64,000 nt of DNA from ZC4RG30 sp040508085 (GCA_040508085.1 JBEVNO010000077.1:9607-73606), one strand, 5' to 3'; counted from the stretch's first letter, positions 7,890 to 18,586 are shown. Numbers and translations are program-made. Notes: generated from the sequence alone by a model not told the origin.

Positions 7890-9134
7890 TCACCCCGAGG
7901 CAGCGGCAGGCCCCTGAATTGGCAATCGCCATGACAAGGCCAGCGCTGCGAGGGCACCAGCGGCAGCCAGCAGCAGCGCCGGCGCCAGCTCCAGGTGCGT
8001 GGCCAGCTGCCCCCACAGCAGGCTGCCCAGCGCCAGGCATCCGTAGAAGACGGCGGTGTACAGCGCCATGCCCCGCGCCCGCACCCAGTTGGGCACCGCC
8101 ATCTGTGCGGCCACGTTCAGCGAGGACAGCGCCGCGATCCAGGAGGCGCCGGCCAGCAGGCTGGTGAGCAGGCCCAGCAGCGGCAGCCGCACCAGCGCAT
8201 AGCCGGCCAGGGCCAGCGCCGTGCCCAGCGTCCCGGCGATCAGCGTGCCCTGCAGGCCCAGCCGGTGGCGCCAGCGCGGCAGCAGCAGGGCGCCGCTGAC
8301 CGCCCCGACGCCGATGCAGCCGACCAGCACGCCGAACAGGCGGGCGTCGCCACCCAGATGCCGGCGCGCCACCAGTGGCAGCAGCGCCCAGTACGCACTG
8401 CCGAACACATAGAACGCTGCCGAGCGCAGCAGGGTGTTGCGCAGCAGGCGGTTGCCGGCGGCATGCTGCAGGCCCGCGCGCATCGAGGCATACAGGCTTT
8501 CGCGCACGGCTGGTGCGGCAGAGGGGGGCGGAAGCACGGGACGCCACTGCCACAACGCCGCGATGATGGCGAGGAAGCTCAGCGCGTTGACGAAAAACGG
8601 CCAGGCAATTCCGGCCATGACGATCAGCAGCCCGCCCAGCGCCGGCCCGATGGCGCGGCTCAGGTTCATGCCTACAGCATGCAGGGCCACCGCCGGCGCC
8701 AGTTCGTTGCGTGGCACCAGCTGCGGCAGGACGGCTTGCCAGGTGGGCGAGGTGATGGCGACGCCCACGCCGAGACCAAAGGTGATGGCCAGCAGCACCA
8801 CGGCACTGGCGGCACCAGCCAGCACCAGCAGGCCGAGCGTCGCCGCGAGCAACAGCGACATGCCCTGAACCAGTATCAGCAGGCGCCGCTTGTCCATGCG
8901 ATCCGCCAGCGCCCCGGCGGGCAGCGCCAGCAGGAACACCGGCAGCGTGGTTGCTGCCTGCACCAGGGCCACCATCGCCGGGGTTGGCGCCAGCGTGGTC
9001 ATCAGCCAGCCCGCCGCCACGTCGTGCATCCAGCTGCCGGTGTTGGACAGCAGCGCCGCCGTCCAGAGCCACGCAAAGGCGGGGTGCCGGAACGGGCTCC
9101 AGGCGCCGGGGGCGTCCTGCGCTGGCCCGTTCAC
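7890..9134 (-). CDS. MFS exporter (EntS-like / MFS_3 family)
   Basis: This 414-residue protein is a 12-TM major facilitator of the EntS/MFS_3 type. It begins with FRHPAFAWLWTAALLSNTGSWM, and ALADRMDKRRLL between TM2 and TM3 is the family motif. Homologues export siderophores or small drugs; the substrate here is unknown. The start is a GTG placed 7 bases after the ettA stop, so the two genes are probably co-transcribed. It ends 52 bases before the marR start, and the marR promoter palindrome lies in that gap. Confidence 0.82.
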   Translation of the reverse strand: MNGPAQDAPGAWSPFRHPAFAWLWTAALLSNTGSWMHDVAAGWLMTTLAPTPAMVALVQAATTLPVFLLALPAGALADRMDKRRLLILVQGMSLLLAATLGLLVLAGAASAVVLLAITFGLGVGVAITSPTWQAVLPQLVPRNELAPAVALHAVGMNLSRAIGPALGGLLIVMAGIAWPFFVNALSFLAIIAALWQWRPVLPPPSAAPAVRESLYASMRAGLQHAAGNRLLRNTLLRSAAFYVFGSAYWALLPLVARRHLGGDARLFGVLVGCIGVGAVSGALLLPRWRHRLGLQGTLIAGTLGTALALAGYALVRLPLLGLLTSLLAGASWIAALSSLNVAAQMAVPNWVRARGMALYTAVFYGCLALGSLLWGQLATHLELAPALLLAAAGALAALALSWRLPIQGPAAASG

Positions 9135-9141
9135 CAGCGGC

Positions 9142-10815
<1,674 letters not shown>

Positions 10816-10821
10816 CGCGTG

Positions 10822-10827
10822 ATTATC
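10822..10827 (-). promoter_or_regulatory. -10-like GATAAT 6 bases before the ettA start
   Basis: GATAAT on the minus strand is followed by CACGCG and then the ettA ATG. With normal spacing transcription would begin at or next to the ATG. No Shine-Dalgarno is present and the -35 region is unconvincing. Confidence 0.5.
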
Positions 10828-10908
10828 CGCGAATCCCGCGGCGCCGCCCAGACGCCCGCAACCGCGCGCAATGCAAGCCGCTGCACTCGTGCTAGTCTTC
10901 GGGCAACC

Positions 10909-11871
10909 GTGAACGCCTCCCCGACAACCGCTGGGCGCGTACTCGTAATCGCCGATGAGGCGCTCGGGCGTTACGGTTTTCCCAATGGCCATCCCTTCGG
11001 TCCCGATCGGCTCGGGGCCTTCCTGACCGAATTCCGCGCCCGCGGCCTGCCAGCGCAGTGCCTGACGCGGGCCTCGCGCGAGGCCGAGGATGCCGAGCTG
11101 CTGTGGTTCCATACTCCCCGCTACGTGGAATTCGTGCGCGCGCGCTCCCAGGACGGCGCGGGCCTGCTGGACCTGGCCGATACGCCGGCGTATCGGGGTG
11201 TGTTCGAGGCCGCCGCACGCGTGGTGGGCGCGACGCTGGATGCGGCGGACGCCATCCTTGCAGGTGAGGTGAGCCGGGCCTTCGTGCCCATCGCCGGGCT
11301 GCACCATGCAGTGCGCGATGGCGCCGCCGGATTCTGCGTCTTCAATGATTGCGGGGTGCTGATCGAAGCGCTGCGGCGGCGCGGCCTCACCCGGGTCGCG
11401 TACGTGGACATCGACGCACACCACGGCGACGGGGTGTTCTATGCCTTCGAGTCTGACCCCTTCGTGGTGCTCGCGGACCTGCATGAGGATGGCCAGTTCC
11501 TGTATCCCGGCACGGGCCGCGGGGACGAGACGGGCCTGGCCGCAGGCCGCGGCACCAAGCTGAACCTGCCTTTGCCGCCGGCAGCCGACGATGCCGCGTT
11601 CGCCGCCCTGTGGCCGTCGGTCATCGAACACTTGGAACGGCATGCGCCGGACTTCATCATCCTCCAGTGCGGCACCGATAGCCTGGGCGGCGACCCGCTG
11701 GCGCACCTGGCGCTCACGCCCGCGAGCCACCAGCTGGCGGCCGAGAGCCTGGCAGCGCTGGCTGCGCGCTTGGGCCACGGCCGGGTGCTGGCGCTGGGCG
11801 GCGGCGGGTACAACCGCGCCAACATTGCTGCTGGCTGGAACGCGGTGGTGGAGGGGCTGCTGCGGGCCTGA
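10909..11871 (+). CDS. Histone deacetylase superfamily enzyme (AcuC/acetylpolyamine amidohydrolase-like)
   Basis: This 320-residue protein carries the full zinc-dependent deacetylase signature. It has the tandem catalytic His pair in LHHAVRDGAAGF, zinc ligands in VDIDAHHGDGVFY, a third ligand Asp in QCGTDSLGGDPL, and the catalytic Tyr in ALGGGGYN. Bacterial members remove acetyl groups from lysine side chains, polyamines or small amides; the substrate here is not evident. The GTG at 10909 was chosen because the fold begins within 12 residues of it. It lies alone between divergent ettA and glyA. Confidence 0.88.
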   Translation: MNASPTTAGRVLVIADEALGRYGFPNGHPFGPDRLGAFLTEFRARGLPAQCLTRASREAEDAELLWFHTPRYVEFVRARSQDGAGLLDLADTPAYRGVFEAAARVVGATLDAADAILAGEVSRAFVPIAGLHHAVRDGAAGFCVFNDCGVLIEALRRRGLTRVAYVDIDAHHGDGVFYAFESDPFVVLADLHEDGQFLYPGTGRGDETGLAAGRGTKLNLPLPPAADDAAFAALWPSVIEHLERHAPDFIILQCGTDSLGGDPLAHLALTPASHQLAAESLAALAARLGHGRVLALGGGGYNRANIAAGWNAVVEGLLRA

Positions 11872-11925
11872 GCGGGGTGTTTCGGGTACCATGTGCGCCC
11901 TTTTCGCTGCAGGTCCCAGGCGTCC

Positions 11926-13194
11926 ATGTATTCCGAGTCGATGACGATCGAGCGTTTTGATCCTGACCTTGCGCGTGCCATGGCCGGCGAGAGCCAGCGC
12001 CAGGAAGACCATATCGAACTGATCGCGTCGGAAAACTACGCCAGTCCGCGCGTGCTCGAGGCGCAGGGCTCGGTGCTCACCAACAAGTATGCGGAAGGCT
12101 ATCCGGGCAAGCGTTATTACGGCGGCTGCGAGTTCGTCGACGTGGTGGAGCAGCTGGCCATCGACCGCGCCAAGCGCCTGTTCGGTGCCGACTACGCCAA
12201 CGTGCAGCCGCATGCGGGCAGCCAGGCCAATGCCGCGGCGTACTTCGCGCTGATGAATGCCGGCGACACCATGCTCGGCATGAGTCTGGACCACGGCGGC
12301 CATCTCACCCACGGTTCGAAGGTGAATTTTTCCGGCAAGCTGTTCCGCGCGGTGAGTTACGGCCTGAAGGCCGAGGACGGCCGCATCGACTACGACGAGA
12401 TGGAGCGCGTCGCCGTGGCCGAGAAGCCGAAGATGATCGTGGCGGGTTTTTCCGCCTATTCACGGCACCTGGATTTCGCGCGCTTCCGCCGTGTCGCCGA
12501 CATGGTGGGTGCCTACCTCGTCGTCGACATGGCACATGTCGCAGGCCTGGTGGCGGCCGGGCTTTACCCCAACCCCGTGCCATTCGCCGATGTGGTCACG
12601 TCGACCACGCACAAGACGCTGCGTGGCCCGCGCGGCGGGCTCATCCTGGCGCGTTCGAATCCCGAGATCGAGAAGAAGCTCAACTCGATGGTGTTCCCGG
12701 GCACGCAGGGCGGCCCGCTGATGCATGTCATAGCCGCCAAGGCGGTGGCTTTCCAGGAGGCGCTGGCGCCGGAATTCAAGGAATACCAGCAGCAGGTGCT
12801 GGCCAATGCGCGCGCCATGGCGCTGGCGTTCCAGCGCCGTGGTTACAGGATTGTCTCCGGCGGCACGGACAACCACCTGTTCCTGCTCGATCTCAGCGAC
12901 AAGACCATGAACGGCAAGGAGGCCGACGCTGCGCTCGGCCAGGCGCACATCACCGTCAACAAAAATGCGGTGCCGAATGATCCGCGCCCGCCAACCGTCA
13001 CCAGCGGTATCCGCATCGGTTCGCCCGCGTCCACCACGCGCGGCTTCAAGGAAGCCGAAATGACGCAGGTGGCCAACTGGATTGCCGACATCCTCGACAA
13101 TGGCGGCACTGCCGCGGTAATCGAGCGCGTGCGCGGCGAAGTGGCGGCGCTGTGCAAGCGCTTCCCGGTGTACGGCAGTTCCTTCAGCAAGTGA
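11926..13194 (+). CDS. glyA: Serine hydroxymethyltransferase
   Basis: This 422-residue PLP enzyme interconverts serine and glycine with tetrahydrofolate and feeds one-carbon units to purine, thymidylate and methionine synthesis. Visible are HIELIASENY near residue 29, GYPGKRYYGGCE, and the PLP-lysine motif VVTSTTHKTLRGPRGG near residue 230. The start at 11926 aligns the N-terminus with E. coli GlyA (28 residues before HIELIASENY in both); a second ATG five codons later is possible. TACCAT about 33 bases upstream could be its -10. nrdR follows on the same strand. Confidence 0.97.
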   Translation: MYSESMTIERFDPDLARAMAGESQRQEDHIELIASENYASPRVLEAQGSVLTNKYAEGYPGKRYYGGCEFVDVVEQLAIDRAKRLFGADYANVQPHAGSQANAAAYFALMNAGDTMLGMSLDHGGHLTHGSKVNFSGKLFRAVSYGLKAEDGRIDYDEMERVAVAEKPKMIVAGFSAYSRHLDFARFRRVADMVGAYLVVDMAHVAGLVAAGLYPNPVPFADVVTSTTHKTLRGPRGGLILARSNPEIEKKLNSMVFPGTQGGPLMHVIAAKAVAFQEALAPEFKEYQQQVLANARAMALAFQRRGYRIVSGGTDNHLFLLDLSDKTMNGKEADAALGQAHITVNKNAVPNDPRPPTVTSGIRIGSPASTTRGFKEAEMTQVANWIADILDNGGTAAVIERVRGEVAALCKRFPVYGSSFSK

Positions 13195-13221
13195 GGCGCG
13201 TTCCCATGGACGCGCGGCGGC

Positions 13222-13746
13222 ATGCACTGTCCCTTCTGCGGACATGAAGAGACCAAGGTAACGGATTCGCGTCTCGCCGGTGGCGGGGCGCAGATCCGTC
13301 GTCGCCGCGAATGCCTGTCATGCGGCGAGCGCTTCACCACGTTTGAATCCGCCGAGCTGGTGATGCCGGTGGTGGTCAAATCCGACCAGCGCCGCATGCA
13401 CTTCGACGAGGCCAAGCTGCGCTCCGGCATGGAGAAGGCGCTCGAGAAGCGGCCCGTCGGTGCCGAAGCCATCGATGCAGCAGTGTCCCGCATCGGCCAC
13501 AAGCTGCGCAGCCTGGGTGAGCGCGAGGTGGCCTCGCGCGAGATCGGCGAGCTGGTGATGGAAGAGCTGCATCAGCTGGATGAAGTGGCTTATGTGCGCT
13601 TCGCCTCGGTGTACCGCAGCTTCCAGGACGTGGACGCCTTCCGGCATGAAATCGAACGCATGCGCAGCAAGCGCCGCCGTCCGGCCAACCAGGGACAGTT
13701 GCTGCTGCCCGGCGTGATCACCGGTCCGGCCAAGGACGACAAGTGA
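13222..13746 (+). CDS. nrdR: Transcriptional repressor NrdR
   Basis: This 174-residue repressor of ribonucleotide reductase genes has an N-terminal zinc ribbon with Cys3, Cys6, Cys31 and Cys34, then an ATP-cone domain (PVVVKSDQRRMHFDEAKL onward) that senses ATP/dATP. The length is slightly above the usual 150-160 because of a basic C-terminal tail. It begins the nrdR-rib-nusB-thiL block, and its TGA overlaps the ribD GTG start (GTGA). Confidence 0.97.
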   Translation: MHCPFCGHEETKVTDSRLAGGGAQIRRRRECLSCGERFTTFESAELVMPVVVKSDQRRMHFDEAKLRSGMEKALEKRPVGAEAIDAAVSRIGHKLRSLGEREVASREIGELVMEELHQLDEVAYVRFASVYRSFQDVDAFRHEIERMRSKRRRPANQGQLLLPGVITGPAKDDK

Positions 13747-14840
13747 CCGCAGCGGCATGGAGCGAGGCCGATACCGCAGCCATGGCGCGGGCGATAGAGC
13801 TGGCGGGCAACGGCCTGTACACCACCGATCCGAATCCGCGCGTGGGCTGCGTGCTGGTACGCAACGGTGCAGTAGTCGGCGAGGGCTGGCATGCCCGCGC
13901 CGGCGGACCCCATGCGGAGCCCGCGGCGCTCGCGGCCGCTGGCAGCGCCGCCCGCGATGCCACGGCATACGTGACGCTCGAGCCCTGCAACCACCACGGG
14001 CGCACCGGACCCTGCAGCGAAGCACTCCTCAACGCCGGTGTCGCCCGTGTGGTGTATGCCATTGCTGATCCGAACCCCAAGGCCGTCGGCGGTGCGCAGC
14101 GATTGCTGGCCGCAGGCGTGCGGGTGGAGTCGGGCCTGCTGGCGGAGGAGGCTGCACAGCTTAATCCCGGCTACCTGCGGCGCCTGCGCGGCGGCTTGCC
14201 ATGGGTGCGCGTGAAGCTCGCCGCAAGTCTCGACGGGCGCACCGCACTGGCCTCGGGTGAAAGCCGCTGGATCACTTCCAGGCCCGCGCGCACCGATGCC
14301 CAGTACGGGCGCGCGCGCAGCTCCGTGGTATTGACCGGCGTCGGCACCATCCTCGCGGACGATCCGGCGATGAATGTGCGGATTCCTGAAAGCGACCGCC
14401 AGCCACTGCGCGTGGTGCTCGATTCCCGCCTGCGCACCCCTTCGGACTCGCGCATCATCAATCGCGAAGGCAGCGTGCTCATCATCGGTACGGTGGATGA
14501 CGCACAGCGCCGCCAGTCGCTGCAGCGCCAGGGCGTGGAGATCGTCATGCTGCCGGCTGTCGACGGCCGGCCAGACCTGCACGCAGTGCTGCACCTGCTG
14601 GCGGCGCGCGGCGCGAATGAGGTCTGGGTCGAGGCCGGTGCTACGCTGGCTGGCGCCTTCCTGCGTGCCGGCCTGTATGACGAGCTGGTGCTCTACCTGG
14701 CTCCCACCCTGCTGGGCGGCGATGCGCGCGCGCTGACCGAGCTGCCGCCGCTGCTGCATCTGGAAGACCGGCCGCGACTGCGTTTTACCGACGTGCGGCG
14801 CGTTGGCGATGATCTGTGTATTACCGCGGTGAAGGGCTGA
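13743..14840 (+). CDS. ribD: Bifunctional riboflavin biosynthesis deaminase/reductase RibD
   Basis: This 365-residue protein performs two steps of riboflavin synthesis: deamination of the diaminopyrimidine ribosylphosphate, then reduction of the ribose. The N-terminal cytidine-deaminase-like domain shows zinc ligands in PHAEPAAL (His57, Glu59) and PCNHHGRTGPC (Cys82, Cys91). The C-terminal reductase domain begins near PWVRVKLAASLDGRTAL and has VLTGVGTILADDP and WVEAGATLAGAFL. GTG start inside the nrdR stop, implying translational coupling. Confidence 0.96.
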   Translation: MTAAAWSEADTAAMARAIELAGNGLYTTDPNPRVGCVLVRNGAVVGEGWHARAGGPHAEPAALAAAGSAARDATAYVTLEPCNHHGRTGPCSEALLNAGVARVVYAIADPNPKAVGGAQRLLAAGVRVESGLLAEEAAQLNPGYLRRLRGGLPWVRVKLAASLDGRTALASGESRWITSRPARTDAQYGRARSSVVLTGVGTILADDPAMNVRIPESDRQPLRVVLDSRLRTPSDSRIINREGSVLIIGTVDDAQRRQSLQRQGVEIVMLPAVDGRPDLHAVLHLLAARGANEVWVEAGATLAGAFLRAGLYDELVLYLAPTLLGGDARALTELPPLLHLEDRPRLRFTDVRRVGDDLCITAVKG

Positions 14841-14843
14841 TCC

Positions 14844-15446
14844 ATGTTCACAGGCATTGTGCAGGCCATTGGCAGCATCGCCACCCATGAACGGCGCGGC
14901 GGCGACCTGCGGCTGGGCATCGAGGCCAGCGACCTGGCTGCCCGCATCGATGCGGGGCGGCTTGCCATCGGTGAAAGCATCGCCGTCAGCGGCGTGTGCC
15001 TGACAGTGGTGGAATTCGACGGGCGGCAGTTCGTCGCGGATGTGTCGCGCGAGACTCTGGCCCTGACCACCCTGGGCGACCTCCGTGCAGGCGATGCCGT
15101 GAACCTCGAGGCGGCGCTGCGCGCTGGAGATCCACTGGGAGGGCATCTGATGTCCGGACATGTGGACGGCAGGGCGGAAGTGGTGGAGCTGCACCACGAT
15201 GCCCGTTCACTGCGGGTGGAGGTCGAAGTCCCGGCTGCGCTGGCCCGCTACATCGCCCCTAAAGGATCCGTAGCGCTGGACGGCATCAGCCTGACGGTGA
15301 ACCAGGTGGAGGGGCGGCGTTTCGGGGTGAACCTCATTCCCCACACCATCGAGGTGACCACCTTCGGCGATCTGGCGCTGGGCCGGCAGCTGAACCTGGA
15401 AGTGGACCAGCTGGCGCGCTATGTCCAGCGGGCGCTGGGACAGTAG
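14844..15446 (+). CDS. ribE: Riboflavin synthase, alpha subunit
   Basis: This 200-residue enzyme dismutates two molecules of 6,7-dimethyl-8-ribityllumazine to riboflavin. The two lumazine-binding repeats are clear: the first opens with MFTGIVQAIG and contains SGVCLTVVEF; the second opens at LMSGHVDGRAEVV and contains DGISLTVNQVEG. It starts 3 bases after the ribD stop. No FMN riboswitch lies within this operon segment. Confidence 0.96.
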   Translation: MFTGIVQAIGSIATHERRGGDLRLGIEASDLAARIDAGRLAIGESIAVSGVCLTVVEFDGRQFVADVSRETLALTTLGDLRAGDAVNLEAALRAGDPLGGHLMSGHVDGRAEVVELHHDARSLRVEVEVPAALARYIAPKGSVALDGISLTVNQVEGRRFGVNLIPHTIEVTTFGDLALGRQLNLEVDQLARYVQRALGQ

Positions 15447-15456
15447 CCGCCGCTGC

Positions 15457-15462
15457 TACAAT
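15457..15462 (+). promoter_or_regulatory. -10-like TACAAT 6 bases before the ribBA start
   Basis: TACAAT is followed by GACACC and then the ribBA ATG, inside the 22-base ribE-ribBA gap. It would give an internal, leaderless transcript for ribBA and the genes after it. No Shine-Dalgarno precedes this ATG. Confidence 0.5.
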
Positions 15463-15468
15463 GACACC

Positions 15469-16611
15469 ATGAGCACAGGCCCCAGACTGGTGGAAGCAGG
15501 CGCCGACAGCCCCTTCGACCGCATCGAAGACATCCTCGAGGATCTCGCCGCCGGCAAGATGGTGGTGATCGTCGACGACGAGGATCGCGAGAACGAGGGC
15601 GACCTGCTGATGGCCGCCGAGAAGGTCCGGCCTGAAGACATCAACTTCATGGCGCGCTTCGGTCGCGGCCTGATCTGCCTGACGATGACGCGCGAGCGCT
15701 GCACCCAGCTGCGGCTGCCGCTGATGGTCAGCGACACCGATCGCGAAGGACGCACCAACTTCACCGTTTCCATCGAAGCAGCCGAAGGCATCACCACCGG
15801 CATCTCCGCCTATGACCGCGCGCACACCGTGCGCACGGCGGTGGCGAAGAATGCGCGCCCGGCCGATCTGTCCCAGCCGGGACACATCTTTCCGGTGATG
15901 TCTCAGCCTGGCGGCGTGCTGACGCGCGCCGGGCATACCGAGGCCGGCTGCGACCTCACCCGGCTCGCCGGGCTGGAGCCAGCGGCGGTCATCGTGGAGA
16001 TCATGAATGACGACGGCACGATGGCGCGCCGCCCGCAGCTGGAGGCATTCGCGCGGCTGCATGGCCTGCGCATGGGCACCATCCGCGATCTGATCCGCTA
16101 CCGGCTGCGCACCGAGCGCAGCGTGGAGCTGGTGGCCAGCCGCAAGGTGCAGACCGAGTTCGGTGAGTTCCAGCTGCACTGCTACGAGGACCATGTACAC
16201 CGTGACCTGCACCTGGCGCTGACGCGGGGCGACCTCGCCGGGGCCTCGCTGCCGCTGGTGCGCGTGCACGTGGCCGAAACGCTGCGCGACCTGCTGGGGG
16301 TGCGCGGCGAAGCGCGCGCCTGGACCTTGCGCGAGGCACTGGAGCGCATTGCCACGGAACCCAGCGGCGTGCTGGTCGTGCTGCGTGAGCCTGAATCACC
16401 CCGGTCGCTGGTGGATGCCATGCAGGGCCTGCCGCGGCGCGAACCGCCGCCGGCTTCGGACGAGGCGCATGCGGTGCTGCGCACCTACGGCATCGGCGCG
16501 CAGATACTGAAGGACCTGGGCGTGCGCCGCATGCGCGTGCTGTCGGCACCCAAGCAGTTGCATGGCATCTCGGCCTTCGATCTGGAAGTGGCCGAGTACG
16601 TCTGCGACTGA
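15469..16611 (+). CDS. ribBA: 3,4-dihydroxy-2-butanone 4-phosphate synthase with degenerate GTP cyclohydrolase II domain
   Basis: This 380-residue fusion has an intact RibB half (about residues 1-205) with the acidic motif DDEDRENEGDLLMAAE, GRTNFTVS and the catalytic TRAGHTEAGCDL block; it makes the four-carbon precursor of lumazine from ribulose 5-phosphate. The C-terminal half resembles RibA (TEFGEFQLHCYE onward), but the three zinc-binding Cys of GTP cyclohydrolase II are missing: the region reads VHVAETLRDLLGVRGEAR. That half is therefore probably inactive, as seen in several gammaproteobacterial RibBA proteins, and a separate ribA would be needed elsewhere. Confidence 0.93.
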   Translation: MSTGPRLVEAGADSPFDRIEDILEDLAAGKMVVIVDDEDRENEGDLLMAAEKVRPEDINFMARFGRGLICLTMTRERCTQLRLPLMVSDTDREGRTNFTVSIEAAEGITTGISAYDRAHTVRTAVAKNARPADLSQPGHIFPVMSQPGGVLTRAGHTEAGCDLTRLAGLEPAAVIVEIMNDDGTMARRPQLEAFARLHGLRMGTIRDLIRYRLRTERSVELVASRKVQTEFGEFQLHCYEDHVHRDLHLALTRGDLAGASLPLVRVHVAETLRDLLGVRGEARAWTLREALERIATEPSGVLVVLREPESPRSLVDAMQGLPRREPPPASDEAHAVLRTYGIGAQILKDLGVRRMRVLSAPKQLHGISAFDLEVAEYVCD

Positions 16612-16620
16612 AGAACAAGC

Positions 16621-17130
16621 ATGCCCAATTTCAGGATCATAGACGGCACGGCGCAACTGGCCGCGCGTGCCGGCAAAGGCGGCGATGCGGCGCGTGGCCG
16701 CAACGTGGCACTGGTAGCCGCACGCTTCAATGCCGACATCGTGGACCAGATGGTGCAGGGCGCCACCGCCGTGTGGGAACGGCAGGGCGGCGATCCGGCG
16801 GGGCTGGTGCTGGTGCAGGCGCCCGGTGCGTTCGAGTTGCCGCTGCTGGCCCGCCGGCTGGCCCAGACCGGCCGCTACCATGCCATCGTGGCGCTGGGCT
16901 GCGTCATCCGTGGTGACACCGCGCATTTCGATTTCGTGGCCGGCGAGGCAGCGCGTGGCATCTCGGAAGCGGCGCGCGATACCGGTTTGCCCGTGATATT
17001 CGGCGTGCTCACCACCGAGAACATCGAACAGGCGCTGGAACGGGCTGATCCGGCGCGCATGGACAAGGGAGGCGAGGCAATGCTGGCGGCACTGGAGATG
17101 GTTGCCGTGCTGCAGGAAATCGGCTCTTGA
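16621..17130 (+). CDS. ribH: 6,7-dimethyl-8-ribityllumazine synthase
   Basis: This 169-residue enzyme condenses the RibD and RibB products to lumazine and assembles as an icosahedral or pentameric shell. Visible are VAARFNADIVDQMVQGA, the substrate-binding APGAFELPL, CVIRGDTAHFDFV, and VIFGVLTTENIEQALER. A GAAGAAC precedes the ATG. The TGA overlaps the TTG start of nusB. Confidence 0.96.
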   Translation: MPNFRIIDGTAQLAARAGKGGDAARGRNVALVAARFNADIVDQMVQGATAVWERQGGDPAGLVLVQAPGAFELPLLARRLAQTGRYHAIVALGCVIRGDTAHFDFVAGEAARGISEAARDTGLPVIFGVLTTENIEQALERADPARMDKGGEAMLAALEMVAVLQEIGS

Positions 17131-17570
17131 ACACCGCCTCGCGCCCCACGCGTGGCAATGGTGCCCGTGCGCTGTCGCGCAAACTGGCCCTGCAGACGCT
17201 GTACAGCTGGCTGCTCAACCAGCGGCCCTGGCAGGATCTGGTCGGGGAGTTCGACCTGGCTGAGGAAGCCCCGCGCGCTGACCGCGCGCATTTCACCGGG
17301 CTGCTGCGCGAGATCACTACCCGCATCACCGAGCTCGATACCGAGCTGGGAGCGTGGACTGACCGCCCACCGGTGGAGCTGGACCCGGTCGAGCACGCGG
17401 CGCTGCTGATCGGTCTGCAGGAGCTGCACGCACATCCGGAACTGCCGTTCCGCGTTGTCATCAGCGAAGCCACCAGCCTGGCGCGCCGCTTCGGCGCCAC
17501 CGACGGGCACAAGTTCGTCAACGCGGTGATGGATCGTGCCGCGCGCGCCCTGCGGCCGCTCGAACACTGA
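17127..17570 (+). CDS. nusB: Transcription antitermination factor NusB
   Basis: This 147-residue all-helical protein binds boxA RNA with NusE (S10) during rRNA antitermination. Family segments visible are RKLALQTLYSWLLNQRPW near the N-terminus and VISEATSLARRFGATDGHKFVNAVMDRAAR at the C-terminus (read in two overlapping parts). It starts at a TTG inside the ribH stop codon (TTGA), implying coupling. The ribH-nusB-thiL order is conserved in gammaproteobacteria. Confidence 0.95.
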   Translation: MNTASRPTRGNGARALSRKLALQTLYSWLLNQRPWQDLVGEFDLAEEAPRADRAHFTGLLREITTRITELDTELGAWTDRPPVELDPVEHAALLIGLQELHAHPELPFRVVISEATSLARRFGATDGHKFVNAVMDRAARALRPLEH

Positions 17571-17587
17571 TGCCTGCCTGAACCCGC

Positions 17588-18586
17588 GTGGCGCTCGGCG
17601 AATTCGCACTGATCGAACGGTTTTTCGGCGCCCCGGCGCGCGCGCAGCAGCACTCCCGCGGCGATGTGGCGCTGGGCATCGGCGACGACGCCGCGCTGCT
17701 ATCCGTACCAGCGGGCCGGCAGCTGGTGGCCGCGCTCGACACGCTGGTGGAAGGCCGGCACTTCCTGCGCGGCTTTCCGGCCGCGTCCATCGGGCACCGC
17801 GCACTGGCTGCCAATCTCAGCGATCTTGCTGCCATGGGAGCAGAGCCCGCCTGGTACCTGCTTGCACTGACGATCCCGGCGGTGGATACCGGCTTCCTGG
17901 AGGAATTCGCCCGCGGCATGCTGGCACTGGCCGCGGAACACGCGGTCGCGCTCGTGGGTGGTGACACGACCGGTGGACCGCTGACGATCTCGGTGCAGGC
18001 GCTGGGACTGGTGGAGCCGGGTGCCGCGCTGCGGCGCGATGGCGGACGCGCCGGTGATCTGCTCTACGTCAGCGGCACCCCGGGGGATGCAGCGGCGGGT
18101 CTGCAGCTGGCACTGGCACTGGCGCAGGCAACGGATGCCGGTGTCGACACGGCCCACCGCCAGTGGCTGCTGCATCGTTTCCACTACCCGGAACCGCGCG
18201 TGGCCCTTGGCCGCGCGCTGCGCGGCATCGCCAGCGCGTGCATCGACGTGTCGGACGGGCTCGCCGCTGATGCCGGCAAGCTGGCGGCGGCCAGCCATTG
18301 CGGCGTCACCATCGACGTGGAGCGCCTGCCGTTGTCCGCATCGTTGCTGGCGCAGGCCGGCCCGGCAGGCGCCGTTGCCCAGGCACTCGGCGGCGGCGAG
18401 GACTACGAATTATGCTTCTCCGTGCCCCCCGAACATGAGACGCAGCTCACGCTGGCAGTTGCCCACCTTGGGCATGCCGTCACCCGCATCGGCCAGCTGC
18501 GTGAGGCGCCGGGCGTGACGGTGCTACAGCACGGCCGCCTGCTCGAATTCGACGCGCGCGGATTCGATCACTTCGCCACTGGGTAG
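17588..18586 (+). CDS. thiL: Thiamine-monophosphate kinase
   Basis: This 332-residue AIR-synthase-fold kinase phosphorylates thiamine monophosphate to thiamine diphosphate, the active cofactor. Visible are GEFALIERFF at the start, the Mg/ATP segment IGDDAALL, SDLAAMGAEPAWYLLAL, GGDTTGGPLTISV and the C-terminal CIDVSDGLAADAGKLA and GGGEDYELCF. GTG start, 17 bases after the nusB stop. The usual neighbour pgpA is absent; a protein kinase gene follows instead after 80 bases. Confidence 0.95.
   Translation: MALGEFALIERFFGAPARAQQHSRGDVALGIGDDAALLSVPAGRQLVAALDTLVEGRHFLRGFPAASIGHRALAANLSDLAAMGAEPAWYLLALTIPAVDTGFLEEFARGMLALAAEHAVALVGGDTTGGPLTISVQALGLVEPGAALRRDGGRAGDLLYVSGTPGDAAAGLQLALALAQATDAGVDTAHRQWLLHRFHYPEPRVALGRALRGIASACIDVSDGLAADAGKLAAASHCGVTIDVERLPLSASLLAQAGPAGAVAQALGGGEDYELCFSVPPEHETQLTLAVAHLGHAVTRIGQLREAPGVTVLQHGRLLEFDARGFDHFATG

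Noticed and set aside
10816..12312. A very long minus-strand open frame that continues the ettA frame upstream to 12312
   Set aside because: It runs antisense to the histone-deacetylase-like gene and glyA, both clear. High GC keeps such frames open; EttA's known N-terminus begins at 10815.
14841..15468. Possible FMN riboswitch in the riboflavin operon
   Set aside because: The gaps are only 3 and 22 bases long and the RFN consensus is absent.
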